NCBI GenBank assembly: GCA_028339975.1
Contig: JAOLDG010000001.1
Coordinates: 255,850 to 319,849, forward strand
Source of the DNA: Hyphomicrobiales bacterium
GTDB lineage: Bacteria; Pseudomonadota; Alphaproteobacteria; MED-G09
Length of the DNA stretch: 64,000 bases
Direction of reading: 5' to 3'
Shown: positions 1 to 8,584 of the stretch, one piece after another
How the letters are laid out: every line of letters begins with the position of its first letter
Position numbering within the stretch: the first letter of the stretch is position 1
The notes under the pieces: generated by a model
The model's database searches: none
Seen by the model: only the letters and a program-made list of their open reading frames with translations
Told to the model about the DNA's origin: nothing
Translations under genes and position numbers: made by a program

Positions 1-4
1 TCCC

Positions 5-1189
5 CTATATTAATTTTCTATATGAACTGAAAAATTTACGTATTTCCTTTGTTAAAAATTCGGGCTTTTCCATTGGCGCAAAATGACCTCCTGTCTTAGC
101 CACATTCCAGTATTGTATGTTGTGTTCCTTTTTCATCCATTCTTTGGGACGAAATATCACATCTCCTTCAAATATAGTAAAGCCTGTCGCGCTTTCTACC
201 ATTGGATGTCTGTCATGAGATGGCTGCCATGGATTATGAACCGCCTCATAATAATATCTCGCCGATGTTCCAAAGCTCTCACTTAGCCAATAGATCATTG
301 TAGTATTTATGAGATCATCTTTTGAAAAACAGTTTTCAATATTACCTTCACAGTCACTCCAAGATCGTCTTTTTTCAATTAGCCATGCTAATAAACCCAC
401 AGGAGAATCATTTAAACCATATGAAAGTGTTTGTGGTTTAGTCGCTTGGATTTGAAAGTAACCATTACCCTCGGTTGCAAAGTTGATATTTTTTTCATAC
501 CATTTTTTTTCATCTTCACCGTAATCATCAGCTCCTGGTTGGGGATTTGTAAAAACATCTATTGGTATGGCCGTATGCGTGTGAACTGCAGGTACGACTT
601 TAGAGTATTTGTGCCCTAGTTGAAGTGTAACGGCTGCGCCCCAATCACCTCCATGGGCAAAGAATTTTTCATAACCCAGAATATCCTTCATAAGACGAAC
701 CCAGAGATCCGAAGTTTTCCAATAATTAATGCCAGTTTCTTTTAGAGGTGTTGAAAAGCCATATCCAGGTAAGGATGGTACAATAACATCAAATGAATCA
801 TCAATATTTCCACCATACCTCTCTGGATGAGCTAATGGACCGATAATTTTTTGATAATCCCAAAATGTCCATGGCCATCCATGGGATAAGATTAACGGTT
901 TAGGGTTTTCCCCTGATCCTTTTTCATAAATAAAATGAATAGGAATTTTATCGATTTCTATTTTATAATGAGAAAAAGCATTAATTTTTTTTTCTTGAGC
1001 CCTCCAATCATAATCATTTATCCAATAATGAATTAAATCTTTTAGATAAGATTCCTCTGTTCCATATTGCCATTTTTGATTTCCAAAATCTTTAGTTATT
1101 CTTGAATTTTTAACTCGATTGTTTACATCATCAAGAAGATCTTGCTCAGTCTCTAGGGTGAAAGAATAATTTATTAGTTTCGATTCCAT
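5..1189 (-). CDS. Epoxide hydrolase (microsomal-type, alpha/beta hydrolase)
   Basis: Predicted to open epoxides to diols in the cytoplasm. The 394-residue protein has the N-terminal epoxide-hydrolase lid region (residues 1-90) followed by an alpha/beta-hydrolase core. The HGWP oxyanion-hole motif is at residues 103-106, the nucleophile sits in GGDWGA (Asp182), and the catalytic His lies in GGHFAP (His369). The length fits full bacterial members of the EPHN family. No signal peptide is visible. It is transcribed alone, 90 bases downstream of the PhnD-type gene on the same strand. The epoxide substrate cannot be told from sequence; detoxification of unsaturated-compound epoxides is an inference. 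Confidence 0.9.
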   Translation of the reverse strand: MESKLINYSFTLETEQDLLDDVNNRVKNSRITKDFGNQKWQYGTEESYLKDLIHYWINDYDWRAQEKKINAFSHYKIEIDKIPIHFIYEKGSGENPKPLILSHGWPWTFWDYQKIIGPLAHPERYGGNIDDSFDVIVPSLPGYGFSTPLKETGINYWKTSDLWVRLMKDILGYEKFFAHGGDWGAAVTLQLGHKYSKVVPAVHTHTAIPIDVFTNPQPGADDYGEDEKKWYEKNINFATEGNGYFQIQATKPQTLSYGLNDSPVGLLAWLIEKRRSWSDCEGNIENCFSKDDLINTTMIYWLSESFGTSARYYYEAVHNPWQPSHDRHPMVESATGFTIFEGDVIFRPKEWMKKEHNIQYWNVAKTGGHFAPMEKPEFLTKEIRKFFSSYRKLI

Positions 1190-1278
1190 CTAAACAATTC
1201 CTTTTCTTATTTTTCTTGTATTGTAATGTTGCAAGGCTAAGACCTTAAAGTAAATTATCTTTTACTGAAATCCGAAAC

Positions 1279-2208
1279 CTATCTTCTTCTTTGTTTTCTT
1301 ATAAAATTACGTATCTCTACAATATTTTCATAATTCTTATGACTAACCTTTATAAAGCCCTGGCTTTCACCAAATGTAATTTCTTTAAAACATTGCTCAT
1401 CTTTTTCTTGTAAATCTAGATTATGCTTTATTAGCTCTTCTTTAAATTCCACGGGAAGATCTTTTCTAATCACATGAGGACCATTCATAATAAATTTAGA
1501 TAACCAAATAACTCTTAACTTATCCATATCGAGTAAGCCTTTTTTGATCATATTTCTAAATACACCCCTGGTATAACCTTCTTCAACAGCTCCTTGGCCT
1601 GAAACCCATGTAGCTCCGGCATCATATTGACCATTTAGGACGGCAATAATGGCTTGCTCATGACCACCGGCAAAACCGGTTCGACTAAAAAATTCAGAAG
1701 GTACAAGGCCTCTTTGATGTAACTCAAAAGAGGGAACAAGATATCCAGATGTAGTATTGGGATCTGACCAAGCTATAGACTTTCCTCGCATATCTTCTAT
1801 GGAGTATATATTGGAGTCTTTTCTCACATACATTGCTGATTTATATCCATTTGAACCATCTGTTTCTTTAATTGTTATAATTGGTTCAACTGCATCAGGA
1901 TCATCAATATACATTGCGGCATAAGCAGATGGCCCCACACTTGCATAGTCCAGAGTTTTTCCAAGCAATCCATGTATTATTCCTGCTACATCGGATGCTG
2001 GATAAAATTTAACTGGAATTTCGAGGTTTTCCTCAAGATAGGATCTCCAGCATTCATAATTTTTTAACCTATCAGCTTCATTTTCTCCTCCCGCAAGTCC
2101 AATTTTTAATTCTTTTACTTCCTCGCGCCATTCAGAAAAAGCTAAGCTCGGGACTAAAATAAAAAAAGAAAATAAAATTAAAGAAATTAAAGAATTACGA
2201 AAAAACAT
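1279..2208 (-). CDS. PhnD-family phosphate/phosphonate-type ABC substrate-binding protein, orphan
   Basis: Periplasmic solute-binding protein of 309 residues. A signal peptide covers about residues 1-25 (hydrophobic core, then LAFSEW). The body carries family hallmarks: a YASVGPSAYAAM segment near residue 90 and DPNTTSGYLVPSFEL near residue 150, the oxyanion-binding loop of PhnD/PtxB proteins. Such proteins normally feed an ABC permease and ATPase, but neither lies nearby. The gene is divergent from a TonB-dependent receptor, so the two may share a control region. Ligand (phosphonate, phosphite, phosphate ester or other) is unknown. Family call is firm, role is not. Confidence 0.88.
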   Translation of the reverse strand: MFFRNSLISLILFSFFILVPSLAFSEWREEVKELKIGLAGGENEADRLKNYECWRSYLEENLEIPVKFYPASDVAGIIHGLLGKTLDYASVGPSAYAAMYIDDPDAVEPIITIKETDGSNGYKSAMYVRKDSNIYSIEDMRGKSIAWSDPNTTSGYLVPSFELHQRGLVPSEFFSRTGFAGGHEQAIIAVLNGQYDAGATWVSGQGAVEEGYTRGVFRNMIKKGLLDMDKLRVIWLSKFIMNGPHVIRKDLPVEFKEELIKHNLDLQEKDEQCFKEITFGESQGFIKVSHKNYENIVEIRNFIRKQRRR

Positions 2209-2394
2209 TTTTACGACCGTTTTTAAAATATTATTATTTATAAAATATTGAAATTTTTCTTGTTTATAATTTTTATTAGTCTAACATTTTTATATTAGTG
2301 AAAAAAGTAATTAGATAATAAAAAAAAAATCAAAATAATTACAATAATTTATAATTAATTTTTATTCTGTCTAATTATCTTGTTTATTTTACCT

Positions 2395-2403
2395 GGGGGG
2401 GGG
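2395..2403 (+). repeat. Nine-G homopolymer just before the TonB receptor start codon
   Basis: Nine consecutive G lie six bases before the ATG at 2410, in an otherwise very AT-rich intergenic stretch. The run can act as the Shine-Dalgarno element for that ATG. It is also in frame with an upstream TTG at 2380, so a length change would shift any protein started there. Long G tracts are classical slipped-strand sites in surface-protein genes of other bacteria; variation here is inferred, not seen. Confidence 0.7.
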
Positions 2404-2409
2404 AAAATC

Positions 2410-4944
2410 ATGCGTTTACTGAATATCTCATTTAATTACTTAGTAATTTTATTAGTATCAATTTTTATGGTCACTGAAGTTAAGGCTCAAGATCAAAGTA
2501 TTGAAGAAATAGTCGTTACAGGTAAGACCATTAAAGAAAGTCAAATGGCGGCCATTGAAGCAAAACGCCAAGCTGTAAATGTTGCAGATATTATATCAGC
2601 CGATGCTATTGGAAGATTTCCAGATGTGAATTTATCTGATGCGCTTGGCAGACTTCCAGGAATATCAATTGAAAGAGATCAGGGGCAAGCGAGATATGTT
2701 AGTTTCCGAGGAACTCCAAAGCGTTACACAACAACTGCATTTAATGGCATCAGTATTCCAGGTGTAGAAAATGGACGAATTCCCAGATTTGATTCTTATC
2801 CAGCAGTTATTACATCCCAAGTAGTAGCTAATAAAGCTATCACAGCTGATATGCCTGGTGAATCAATCTCTGGTTTTATTAATATTAAAACATTTAAACC
2901 TTCTGATAGAGAAGGCTTTTCCTTATCTGCTGAAATAGGTATGGGCGAACAAGATCAAGGTGGAGGCGATACTTCAAAAGAGAATTTAAGAGTTTCTTAT
3001 TCTGATGATAATTTCGGGTTTGTTGCTTATATCTCTGCAAGTACTAACGAACAAGTTACAGATAATCGTGAGCCTACTTATGGCGGCACTGAAGGTGCAC
3101 AAACTCCCGATAGAATCGATTTTAGAAGTTATGTAGTTGAAAGAGAGAGTGAAGCTTTTGGCGGAACATTTGAAAAATATCTAGAAAACGGAGGTAGAGT
3201 ATTTCTAACTACTTTAAATACAGAATTTTTAGATAACGAAGAAAGAAATGATTTTCGTGCATATATTAAAAATGGAACCCCTACAACTGGTTCTGGTTTC
3301 ACAGGTAGTGCGCGACGTCTTATGAATGATGCTCTTTATACAAATAAAACTGAAATGACCACATTTGGAATAGAAACACCAGTAGGTGAGTGGGATATTA
3401 AAGCTCAAATAAGTAAAATAGATACTACTTTCGATACCTTTATGCCAATCGCATACTTTATTGGTGGTAATCAGTTAAAAAACGTTTCTTATGACATTTC
3501 AGATCCACAGAATCCTATTGTTAATTTTGATGGAACCTATCGTGATATTAATGATTTTGGAACAAAACTTCTTGTGGACGCGATCGGTGGACTTTATACC
3601 GAAACCGATCAATTCAAAATAGATATAAGTCGAGAAAATAGTAGGGGTGAGTTAAAGTTTGGACTTCAATATGATGATAGATTGGCCACTGGTGGTGGAG
3701 CAACTCTTGCTACAGTTACAAATGCAAAAGGATATCCCGAGGAATGTGATGTAAAGGATTATATGCTCGGTGATTTTGCTTCCCCAAGAGATAACAGTGT
3801 TGGTGCTTTTTATACTGATAATCCTGGACTTCTTGACTGTATAAAAAAAGCCGGTCGCACTCGCTCAGATTTTCCAGATGATGAAAAAATCGATATTGAG
3901 GAAGTTTTATTTGCTGCTTATATAATGCAAACTTTTGAAATGGATTGGGGAACAATTGTTGCTGGGCTTAGAATTGAAGATACTGAATATGAAACTAGTG
4001 GTTTTAAATTATCAACTGTAAGTAGTACTGAGATTGAATTTGAAAATATTGGAAGCGGAGTAAAAGAAGCATTAACTGTTAAAAGAAGTTATACTAATTA
4101 TCTTCCAAGTATTCATATTAATTATGATGTGGCTGAAGATAAAAAACTTCGTCTTTCTTATTCAACAGGGATAAGTAGACCCTCATATATTGAATCAAGA
4201 GCGGCGGCATCAATTGGTATTATTAGTCAAGAGATTACAGGTGGTAATCCTTTCTTAAAAGAAGAAGAGTCATGGGGTATCGACGCTGCATTTGAGTGGT
4301 ATTATGATGAAGCAAGTCTTTTTTCTGTAACAGTTTTCCATCGTGAGATTGATAATGTGATCTCTGAATCCAATTCAAAAGTAGATGGAAGTCTATATTC
4401 TGATACAGCAGTAGCAGGCGAATTATGGGATCTTGCTGCTTTTGGTAACGGTAAGGATGGAGAACTTCAAGGCCTTGAAATTTCTTTAAATGCGAGACTT
4501 GATAATTATATTGATGGATTTTTCTCAGGGTTTGGAGCATCACTAAATGTTGCGCTGATCGAATCTGAATATACAACTCCAGAAGGTAATATTTTTGCAC
4601 TTCCCGGACAATCAGATACAAATTATAATGCATCTGTATTCTATGAAGATCATGGTTTTACTGCTCGAGTAACTTATCGTTATAGAAGTGAATGGCTTGA
4701 CGAAACTGAAACAGGAGCAGTGTTTAATCTTGGTGGCGGTGTGTATTGGGCAGCTCAAAACCGTCTTGATGCGTCATTTAGATATGATCTTGAGGAGTTA
4801 ACTGGACAAAAAGCCTCAGTATTTCTTGATTTAAATAATATTACTGATGAATCAGATATGCGATATACCGCTCAAGAGTGGAATGTAAATCAAGTTGAGT
4901 CTTTTGGAAAACGCTTCATTGCTGGAGTTCGTTACTCATTTTAA
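2410..4944 (+). CDS. TonB-dependent outer membrane receptor
   Basis: Outer-membrane active transporter of 844 residues driven by TonB/ExbBD. The signal peptide ends near VKAQ (residue 26). A TonB-box-like EEIVVTG follows at about residues 32-38, then a plug with DAIGRFPDVNLSDALGRLPG and a large barrel ending in Phe (RFIAGVRYSF), as expected for BAM-assembled barrels. The DAIGRFPD pattern is typical of the Xanthomonas/Caulobacter-type receptors often used for carbohydrates or complex organics; the substrate is not determinable. An in-frame TTG at 2380 would add ten residues (MFILPGGGKI) ahead of the signal peptide, so I chose the ATG at 2410. It is divergent from the PhnD-type gene and ends in an intrinsic terminator. 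Confidence 0.93.
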   Translation: MRLLNISFNYLVILLVSIFMVTEVKAQDQSIEEIVVTGKTIKESQMAAIEAKRQAVNVADIISADAIGRFPDVNLSDALGRLPGISIERDQGQARYVSFRGTPKRYTTTAFNGISIPGVENGRIPRFDSYPAVITSQVVANKAITADMPGESISGFINIKTFKPSDREGFSLSAEIGMGEQDQGGGDTSKENLRVSYSDDNFGFVAYISASTNEQVTDNREPTYGGTEGAQTPDRIDFRSYVVERESEAFGGTFEKYLENGGRVFLTTLNTEFLDNEERNDFRAYIKNGTPTTGSGFTGSARRLMNDALYTNKTEMTTFGIETPVGEWDIKAQISKIDTTFDTFMPIAYFIGGNQLKNVSYDISDPQNPIVNFDGTYRDINDFGTKLLVDAIGGLYTETDQFKIDISRENSRGELKFGLQYDDRLATGGGATLATVTNAKGYPEECDVKDYMLGDFASPRDNSVGAFYTDNPGLLDCIKKAGRTRSDFPDDEKIDIEEVLFAAYIMQTFEMDWGTIVAGLRIEDTEYETSGFKLSTVSSTEIEFENIGSGVKEALTVKRSYTNYLPSIHINYDVAEDKKLRLSYSTGISRPSYIESRAAASIGIISQEITGGNPFLKEEESWGIDAAFEWYYDEASLFSVTVFHREIDNVISESNSKVDGSLYSDTAVAGELWDLAAFGNGKDGELQGLEISLNARLDNYIDGFFSGFGASLNVALIESEYTTPEGNIFALPGQSDTNYNASVFYEDHGFTARVTYRYRSEWLDETETGAVFNLGGGVYWAAQNRLDASFRYDLEELTGQKASVFLDLNNITDESDMRYTAQEWNVNQVESFGKRFIAGVRYSF

Positions 4945-4965
4945 TATTTATTAAAGCTAAATAAT

Positions 4966-4998
4966 AACCTCATAAAATCTTTTTTTATGAGGTTTTTT
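4966..4998 (+). terminator. Rho-independent terminator after the TonB receptor
   Basis: The arm AACCTCATAAAA (4966-4977) pairs with TTTTATGAGGTT (4983-4994), giving a 12-base-pair stem with a five-base loop, followed by a run of T. It starts 21 bases past the receptor stop codon. Confidence 0.88.
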
Positions 4999-5033
4999 AT
5001 TGCAATAGAGGACTAAATAGTTAGTATTTTTAT

Positions 5034-5936
5034 ATGAAAATTTTTAAATATATATCTGTTATTATTGTTATAACTGTAATTTCTGTTTTTTGGTTTAATG
5101 AGAAAGAGGCCCCTTCATTTGAAAGACCTATTCCAATAAAATTTTCTGAAAACCTAAGAGAGGATTACAGAAAATTACCTTTTACTGGTGCGCATAATTT
5201 TAGAGATTTAGGTGGTTATAAAACTGAAGATGGAAGGACTCTTAAATGGGGTAAACTTTATCGCTCTGATGATCTTCATTTTCTAACAGACGAAGATGTA
5301 AAATATCTTTCAAGATTGGGTGTAAAATCGGTAGTAGATTTTCGTTCTGATGAAGAAAGAGAGGCAGAGCCCGATAGATTGACGCCTAATATGACTCAAG
5401 TATTCCTTCCAATTAAATTTCAGCCTAAAGACATGGGTGATGAATCATTGGTTGGCTATATGAAAGATATAACTTTAGGTAATATAGACGCCAGTAACTT
5501 ACTAAGAGATTTTAATATTGTAATAGTTAATGACTTTGCAGAGGAATATAAAAAATTCTTTAGGCACATTATCGAAAATAATGCTGAGCCTATTGTTTTT
5601 CATTGTACTGCAGGAAAAGATAGGGCTGGTTTTGCTAGTGCAATGATATTATCTGTTCTTGGGGTTCCACGAGAAAAAGTCATTGAAGATTACTTATTAA
5701 CCAATACTTATGTCAAAGACCATGTTGATGGCGAGATGCTAGAAATTGAATTGAAGACTTTTTTTAAGGCAGATACAGATAACTTAAGAAAAATTCATTT
5801 AGTTGAAGAAAGATATATTCAAGCTGCATTTGATACTATTGATAGTGAGTGGGACGGTATGGATAATTATATTTCTGCAGCCTTAGACTTAAGTGGAGAA
5901 GATATTTTAAAATTAAAAGATTTTTATCTAGAGTAA
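5034..5936 (+). CDS. Tyrosine-protein phosphatase (Y_phosphatase3 type), membrane-anchored or exported
   Basis: Cysteine-dependent phosphatase of 300 residues. The substrate-side motif NFRDLGGY is at residues 55-62, and the P-loop HCTAGKDRAG has catalytic Cys191 and Arg197, the HCX5R signature of dual-specificity/tyrosine phosphatases related to Mycobacterium PtpB. Residues 5-21 are strongly hydrophobic with a single Lys-rich start, so the catalytic domain is probably on the periplasmic side, either anchored or released. It follows the TonB receptor terminator, so it is probably a separate unit. Physiological substrates (phosphotyrosine or phosphoinositide-like) are unknown. Confidence 0.87.
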   Translation: MKIFKYISVIIVITVISVFWFNEKEAPSFERPIPIKFSENLREDYRKLPFTGAHNFRDLGGYKTEDGRTLKWGKLYRSDDLHFLTDEDVKYLSRLGVKSVVDFRSDEEREAEPDRLTPNMTQVFLPIKFQPKDMGDESLVGYMKDITLGNIDASNLLRDFNIVIVNDFAEEYKKFFRHIIENNAEPIVFHCTAGKDRAGFASAMILSVLGVPREKVIEDYLLTNTYVKDHVDGEMLEIELKTFFKADTDNLRKIHLVEERYIQAAFDTIDSEWDGMDNYISAALDLSGEDILKLKDFYLE

Positions 5937-6087
5937 AACTTCTGCTTTTTCATTATCTTTAAACTGATATTTCCCCTTTTTAGTTTTGTAAATACTTTTG
6001 GTTTGAATTATCTTAGAAAGTAATTCATAGAATTTTTATTTCAAGTTATTGGAATATTAATAAATAACAAAAGTAGGCTTAAAAATT

Positions 6088-6693
6088 ATGACGAGAAAAA
6101 TTTCAGATGACCATCCTTCATTAGACCTTAAAAAGAGTTTAAAATTTGTGTTATCAACTCTTGAAAAAGGTGCGACAGAACGAGGTCATGATTTTCATCT
6201 CCTTGTTTTAGGTACTCTAGATGAAGATAATAATCCACAAACCAGGAATGTTGTTTTAAGGAAGGTTGATTTATTTCAATCACTCCTTCGCTTTCATACG
6301 GATAAAAGATCAAATAAAATTTTGGATATTAAAAATAATAACTCTATCTCTCTTCTAGGGTATGATAAATCAAATAAACTCCAAATAAGAATAATGGCAA
6401 AAGCTGAAATAGAAGATTCACGAGAAACTTTGTTGGATATCTGGTCTAATATGTATCCAATGAGTAGAGAGTGTTATCGAGTTAATGATGCACCTGGAAA
6501 AATTGTTTCTTCAAAAGATGATGTTTTTTTTGAAGAAGAGGGAGTTGATAAAATGAATGGGTTTGAAAACTTTACAATTGTGAACTGTTATATTGACTCT
6601 ATAGAAACCCTCTTTCTTCACTCTTCAGGACATTTAAGAGCAAAATATCAAAATGAGAATAATCAGTTTACTGGTCAATGGTTAGTTCCTTAA
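6088..6693 (+). CDS. Pyridoxamine-phosphate-oxidase-like flavin protein
   Basis: Predicted cytoplasmic FMN-binding split-barrel protein of 201 residues. The N-terminal half resembles the Pyridox_oxase_2 type, with TRNVVLRKVD near residue 53 and a FHTDKRSNK segment near residue 74, which line the FMN phosphate site in this fold. It lacks a well-conserved PdxH C-terminal part, so it may act on a substrate other than pyridoxine phosphate. Its stop codon is one base from the next ATG, so it is translationally linked to the serine hydrolase that follows. The superfamily call is good; the reaction is unknown. Confidence 0.75.
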   Translation: MTRKISDDHPSLDLKKSLKFVLSTLEKGATERGHDFHLLVLGTLDEDNNPQTRNVVLRKVDLFQSLLRFHTDKRSNKILDIKNNNSISLLGYDKSNKLQIRIMAKAEIEDSRETLLDIWSNMYPMSRECYRVNDAPGKIVSSKDDVFFEEEGVDKMNGFENFTIVNCYIDSIETLFLHSSGHLRAKYQNENNQFTGQWLVP

Positions 6694-6694
6694 A

Positions 6695-8155
6695 ATGACT
6701 ATTAATTATACCTCAGGAAATGATATTATTGTCCCAACAAATAATACAACATATCGGGGCCTAGATGGTGATGATATTTATATTATTTCACAAGCCACCC
6801 CTGTAGATTCCTCAGTAAATATTATTGATACAAAAGGTAAAAATATTATTCAATTAGCTGATGGATTGAACATTTCTTCTACAAATTTCACTACTGATGC
6901 TTTGAGATTAATATTATCAAATGGATCAGTGATTACTATTAATGGTGCAAATGATTATTTTTATGAAGTTGGAGGTAATATAACATCTGGAGCCAGCGAA
7001 GAGCAGAAAAGCTATTCTGAGTTTTCGAAGTTATTTGGGGTTGAAAAGATTCCTGTTGCTGGAGTAGTAGATGGAGTTTCAAATTTAATTATAAAAAATG
7101 CTGTTTTAATTTCAAATAACCTAGATTTTTCTTGGATTGAGAAAAATCCAGAAAGTATTGGCTTAGAAGCCATTGAGGTAAATGAATTAATGGACTTTGT
7201 AAAAATTCCTCAATTCAATACGCAAGCTGCTATTTTAATTCAAGGAAATAATATAATTGCAGAGTATTATAATGAGGGATACGATAAAACGAGCCTAGCA
7301 ACAAGCTGGTCGGTCGCAAAGAGCTTTACCTCCACTTTAATTGGTATAGCCATTGATGATGGCTACATAAATTCAATTAATGATCCAATCACGGACTATC
7401 TCCCTGATTGGAAGGGAAGGGATCAGGATAATATTTTATTAAAGCATCTTCTAGCAATGCAATCAGGTATGGACGATCATCCATTTGCAGGCGTTATTTT
7501 TTCAACGGATATGGTTAAATATTCTCTTGATAGAGATATTATGAGGCCTCCAGAAAAAGCTTTTAGTTATTCCAATGAAGATTCTATGTTGTTAGGAGAA
7601 ATTTTAGAAAATGCTACAGGTTTATCTTTTCAAGATTATGCCGATGAGAAACTTTTTGATATTCTAGAAGTTGACGATAAATGGTGGACCGACCAGGCTG
7701 GTAATACAGTTACTTATGCTGGTCTTGATATGACGCCTAGGGACTTTGCTAAATTTGGATTAATGATTGCTCGGGATGGCAAATGGGAGAATAAAGAAGT
7801 TGTCTCATCTAGCTGGCTTGAAGCTGCAACAAATAGTTATAATGATTTAGTCTCTTATGGATTTCAATGGTGGACTAGTAATAGTCCAGACGAAAAAGAG
7901 TATAATTTTTTTTCAGCAAAAGGTTTGGATGGCCAGCTAATTTATGTATGGCCTGAAATAGATTTAGTCTTTGTTAGGTTTACTAATTATGAACATGTAG
8001 GTGATAAAAATTCTTCTGTTATCGACATATCAACTTCATATCAAAATACAGATTCTGGTAATTTACCGACTTCTAAACTAGAGGAATTACTTTATAATGT
8101 CGGAGATAATCTGATTATGGACTCAACCATTATGATCACTAACGATTTTGGATAA
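6695..8155 (+). CDS. Serine hydrolase (class C beta-lactamase family) with N-terminal RTX-like domain
   Basis: 486 residues in two parts. Residues 1-100 resemble calcium-binding RTX-type sequence: TSGNDIIVP and YRGLDGDDIYII, then NTIQL-like beta strands (GKNIIQLADGLNI) ending in YEVGGNITSG. Residues 160-450 form a beta-lactamase/esterase domain with the S-x-x-K motif SVAK (Ser206, Lys209) and YSN (Tyr292-Asn294). The usual C-terminal H/KTG box is replaced by something like AKGLDGQ. There is no Sec signal, so export, if any, would need another route such as type I secretion. It lies one base after the flavin-oxidase-like gene and six bases before a thioesterase. Such proteins are often esterases or peptidases rather than true beta-lactamases. 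Confidence 0.85.
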   Translation: MTINYTSGNDIIVPTNNTTYRGLDGDDIYIISQATPVDSSVNIIDTKGKNIIQLADGLNISSTNFTTDALRLILSNGSVITINGANDYFYEVGGNITSGASEEQKSYSEFSKLFGVEKIPVAGVVDGVSNLIIKNAVLISNNLDFSWIEKNPESIGLEAIEVNELMDFVKIPQFNTQAAILIQGNNIIAEYYNEGYDKTSLATSWSVAKSFTSTLIGIAIDDGYINSINDPITDYLPDWKGRDQDNILLKHLLAMQSGMDDHPFAGVIFSTDMVKYSLDRDIMRPPEKAFSYSNEDSMLLGEILENATGLSFQDYADEKLFDILEVDDKWWTDQAGNTVTYAGLDMTPRDFAKFGLMIARDGKWENKEVVSSSWLEAATNSYNDLVSYGFQWWTSNSPDEKEYNFFSAKGLDGQLIYVWPEIDLVFVRFTNYEHVGDKNSSVIDISTSYQNTDSGNLPTSKLEELLYNVGDNLIMDSTIMITNDFG

Positions 8156-8161
8156 TAAATC

Positions 8162-8581
8162 ATGGATATAGAAGAACGTTCACAACATATGAGGGAACAG
8201 CCTTTGTTCCAAGGAATGGGTTTTTGTAGGATTTTAGATTTTAGTAAGGAAGAGAGCTCTATTAGGCTTGAATATATTGCTGAACATCGTCATTGCCATT
8301 CTGGAAATATTGTACAGGGCGGATATGTAACCGGATGGATTGATTCAGCCATGGCCCACAGTGTTATGATACCAACTAATTTTGAATTTAGCCCCTTAAC
8401 TCTTGAGTTAAAGATAACTTTTCTTAAGTCTGCTAATCCTGGTCCAGTTATAGCTGAGGCTAAGGTTATTAAATTAGGTAGATCAATAGCTTTTGTTGAG
8501 GGTTCTTTATTTGATAATGCTGGCAATCTTATTGCAAAAGGGACTTCAACAAATAAGTTAGTGCCTATGCCTAAGCAATAA
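8162..8581 (+). CDS. PaaI-type hotdog thioesterase
   Basis: Predicted acyl-CoA thioesterase of 139 residues with one hotdog domain. The helix region GNIVQGGYVTGWIDSAM (about residues 48-64) matches the HGG...D/E pattern of the PaaI/YbgC-like group, in which a Gly-rich turn precedes the hot-dog helix and an Asp acts in catalysis. It is the last gene of a three-gene run with the flavin-oxidase-like protein and the RTX-type serine hydrolase (gap six bases), and it faces pssA tail to tail across three bases. The acyl-CoA substrate cannot be assigned. Confidence 0.85.
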   Translation: MDIEERSQHMREQPLFQGMGFCRILDFSKEESSIRLEYIAEHRHCHSGNIVQGGYVTGWIDSAMAHSVMIPTNFEFSPLTLELKITFLKSANPGPVIAEAKVIKLGRSIAFVEGSLFDNAGNLIAKGTSTNKLVPMPKQ

Positions 8582-8584
8582 ATA

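Noticed and set aside
2380..2409. TTG start giving a ten-residue extension of the TonB receptor
   Set aside because: The extension precedes a normal signal peptide; ATG 2410 with the G tract as ribosome site is simpler, although the TTG frame is noted.
4235..4633. 132-codon antisense frame inside the TonB receptor
   Set aside because: It is a low-complexity shadow of a real gene, with no ribosome-binding site and no recognisable family.
5928..6035. Minus-strand open stretch of 35 codons (ends KGKYQFKDNEKAEVLL)
   Set aside because: It has no start codon or ribosome-binding site and is Lys-rich, as expected by chance in AT-rich DNA.
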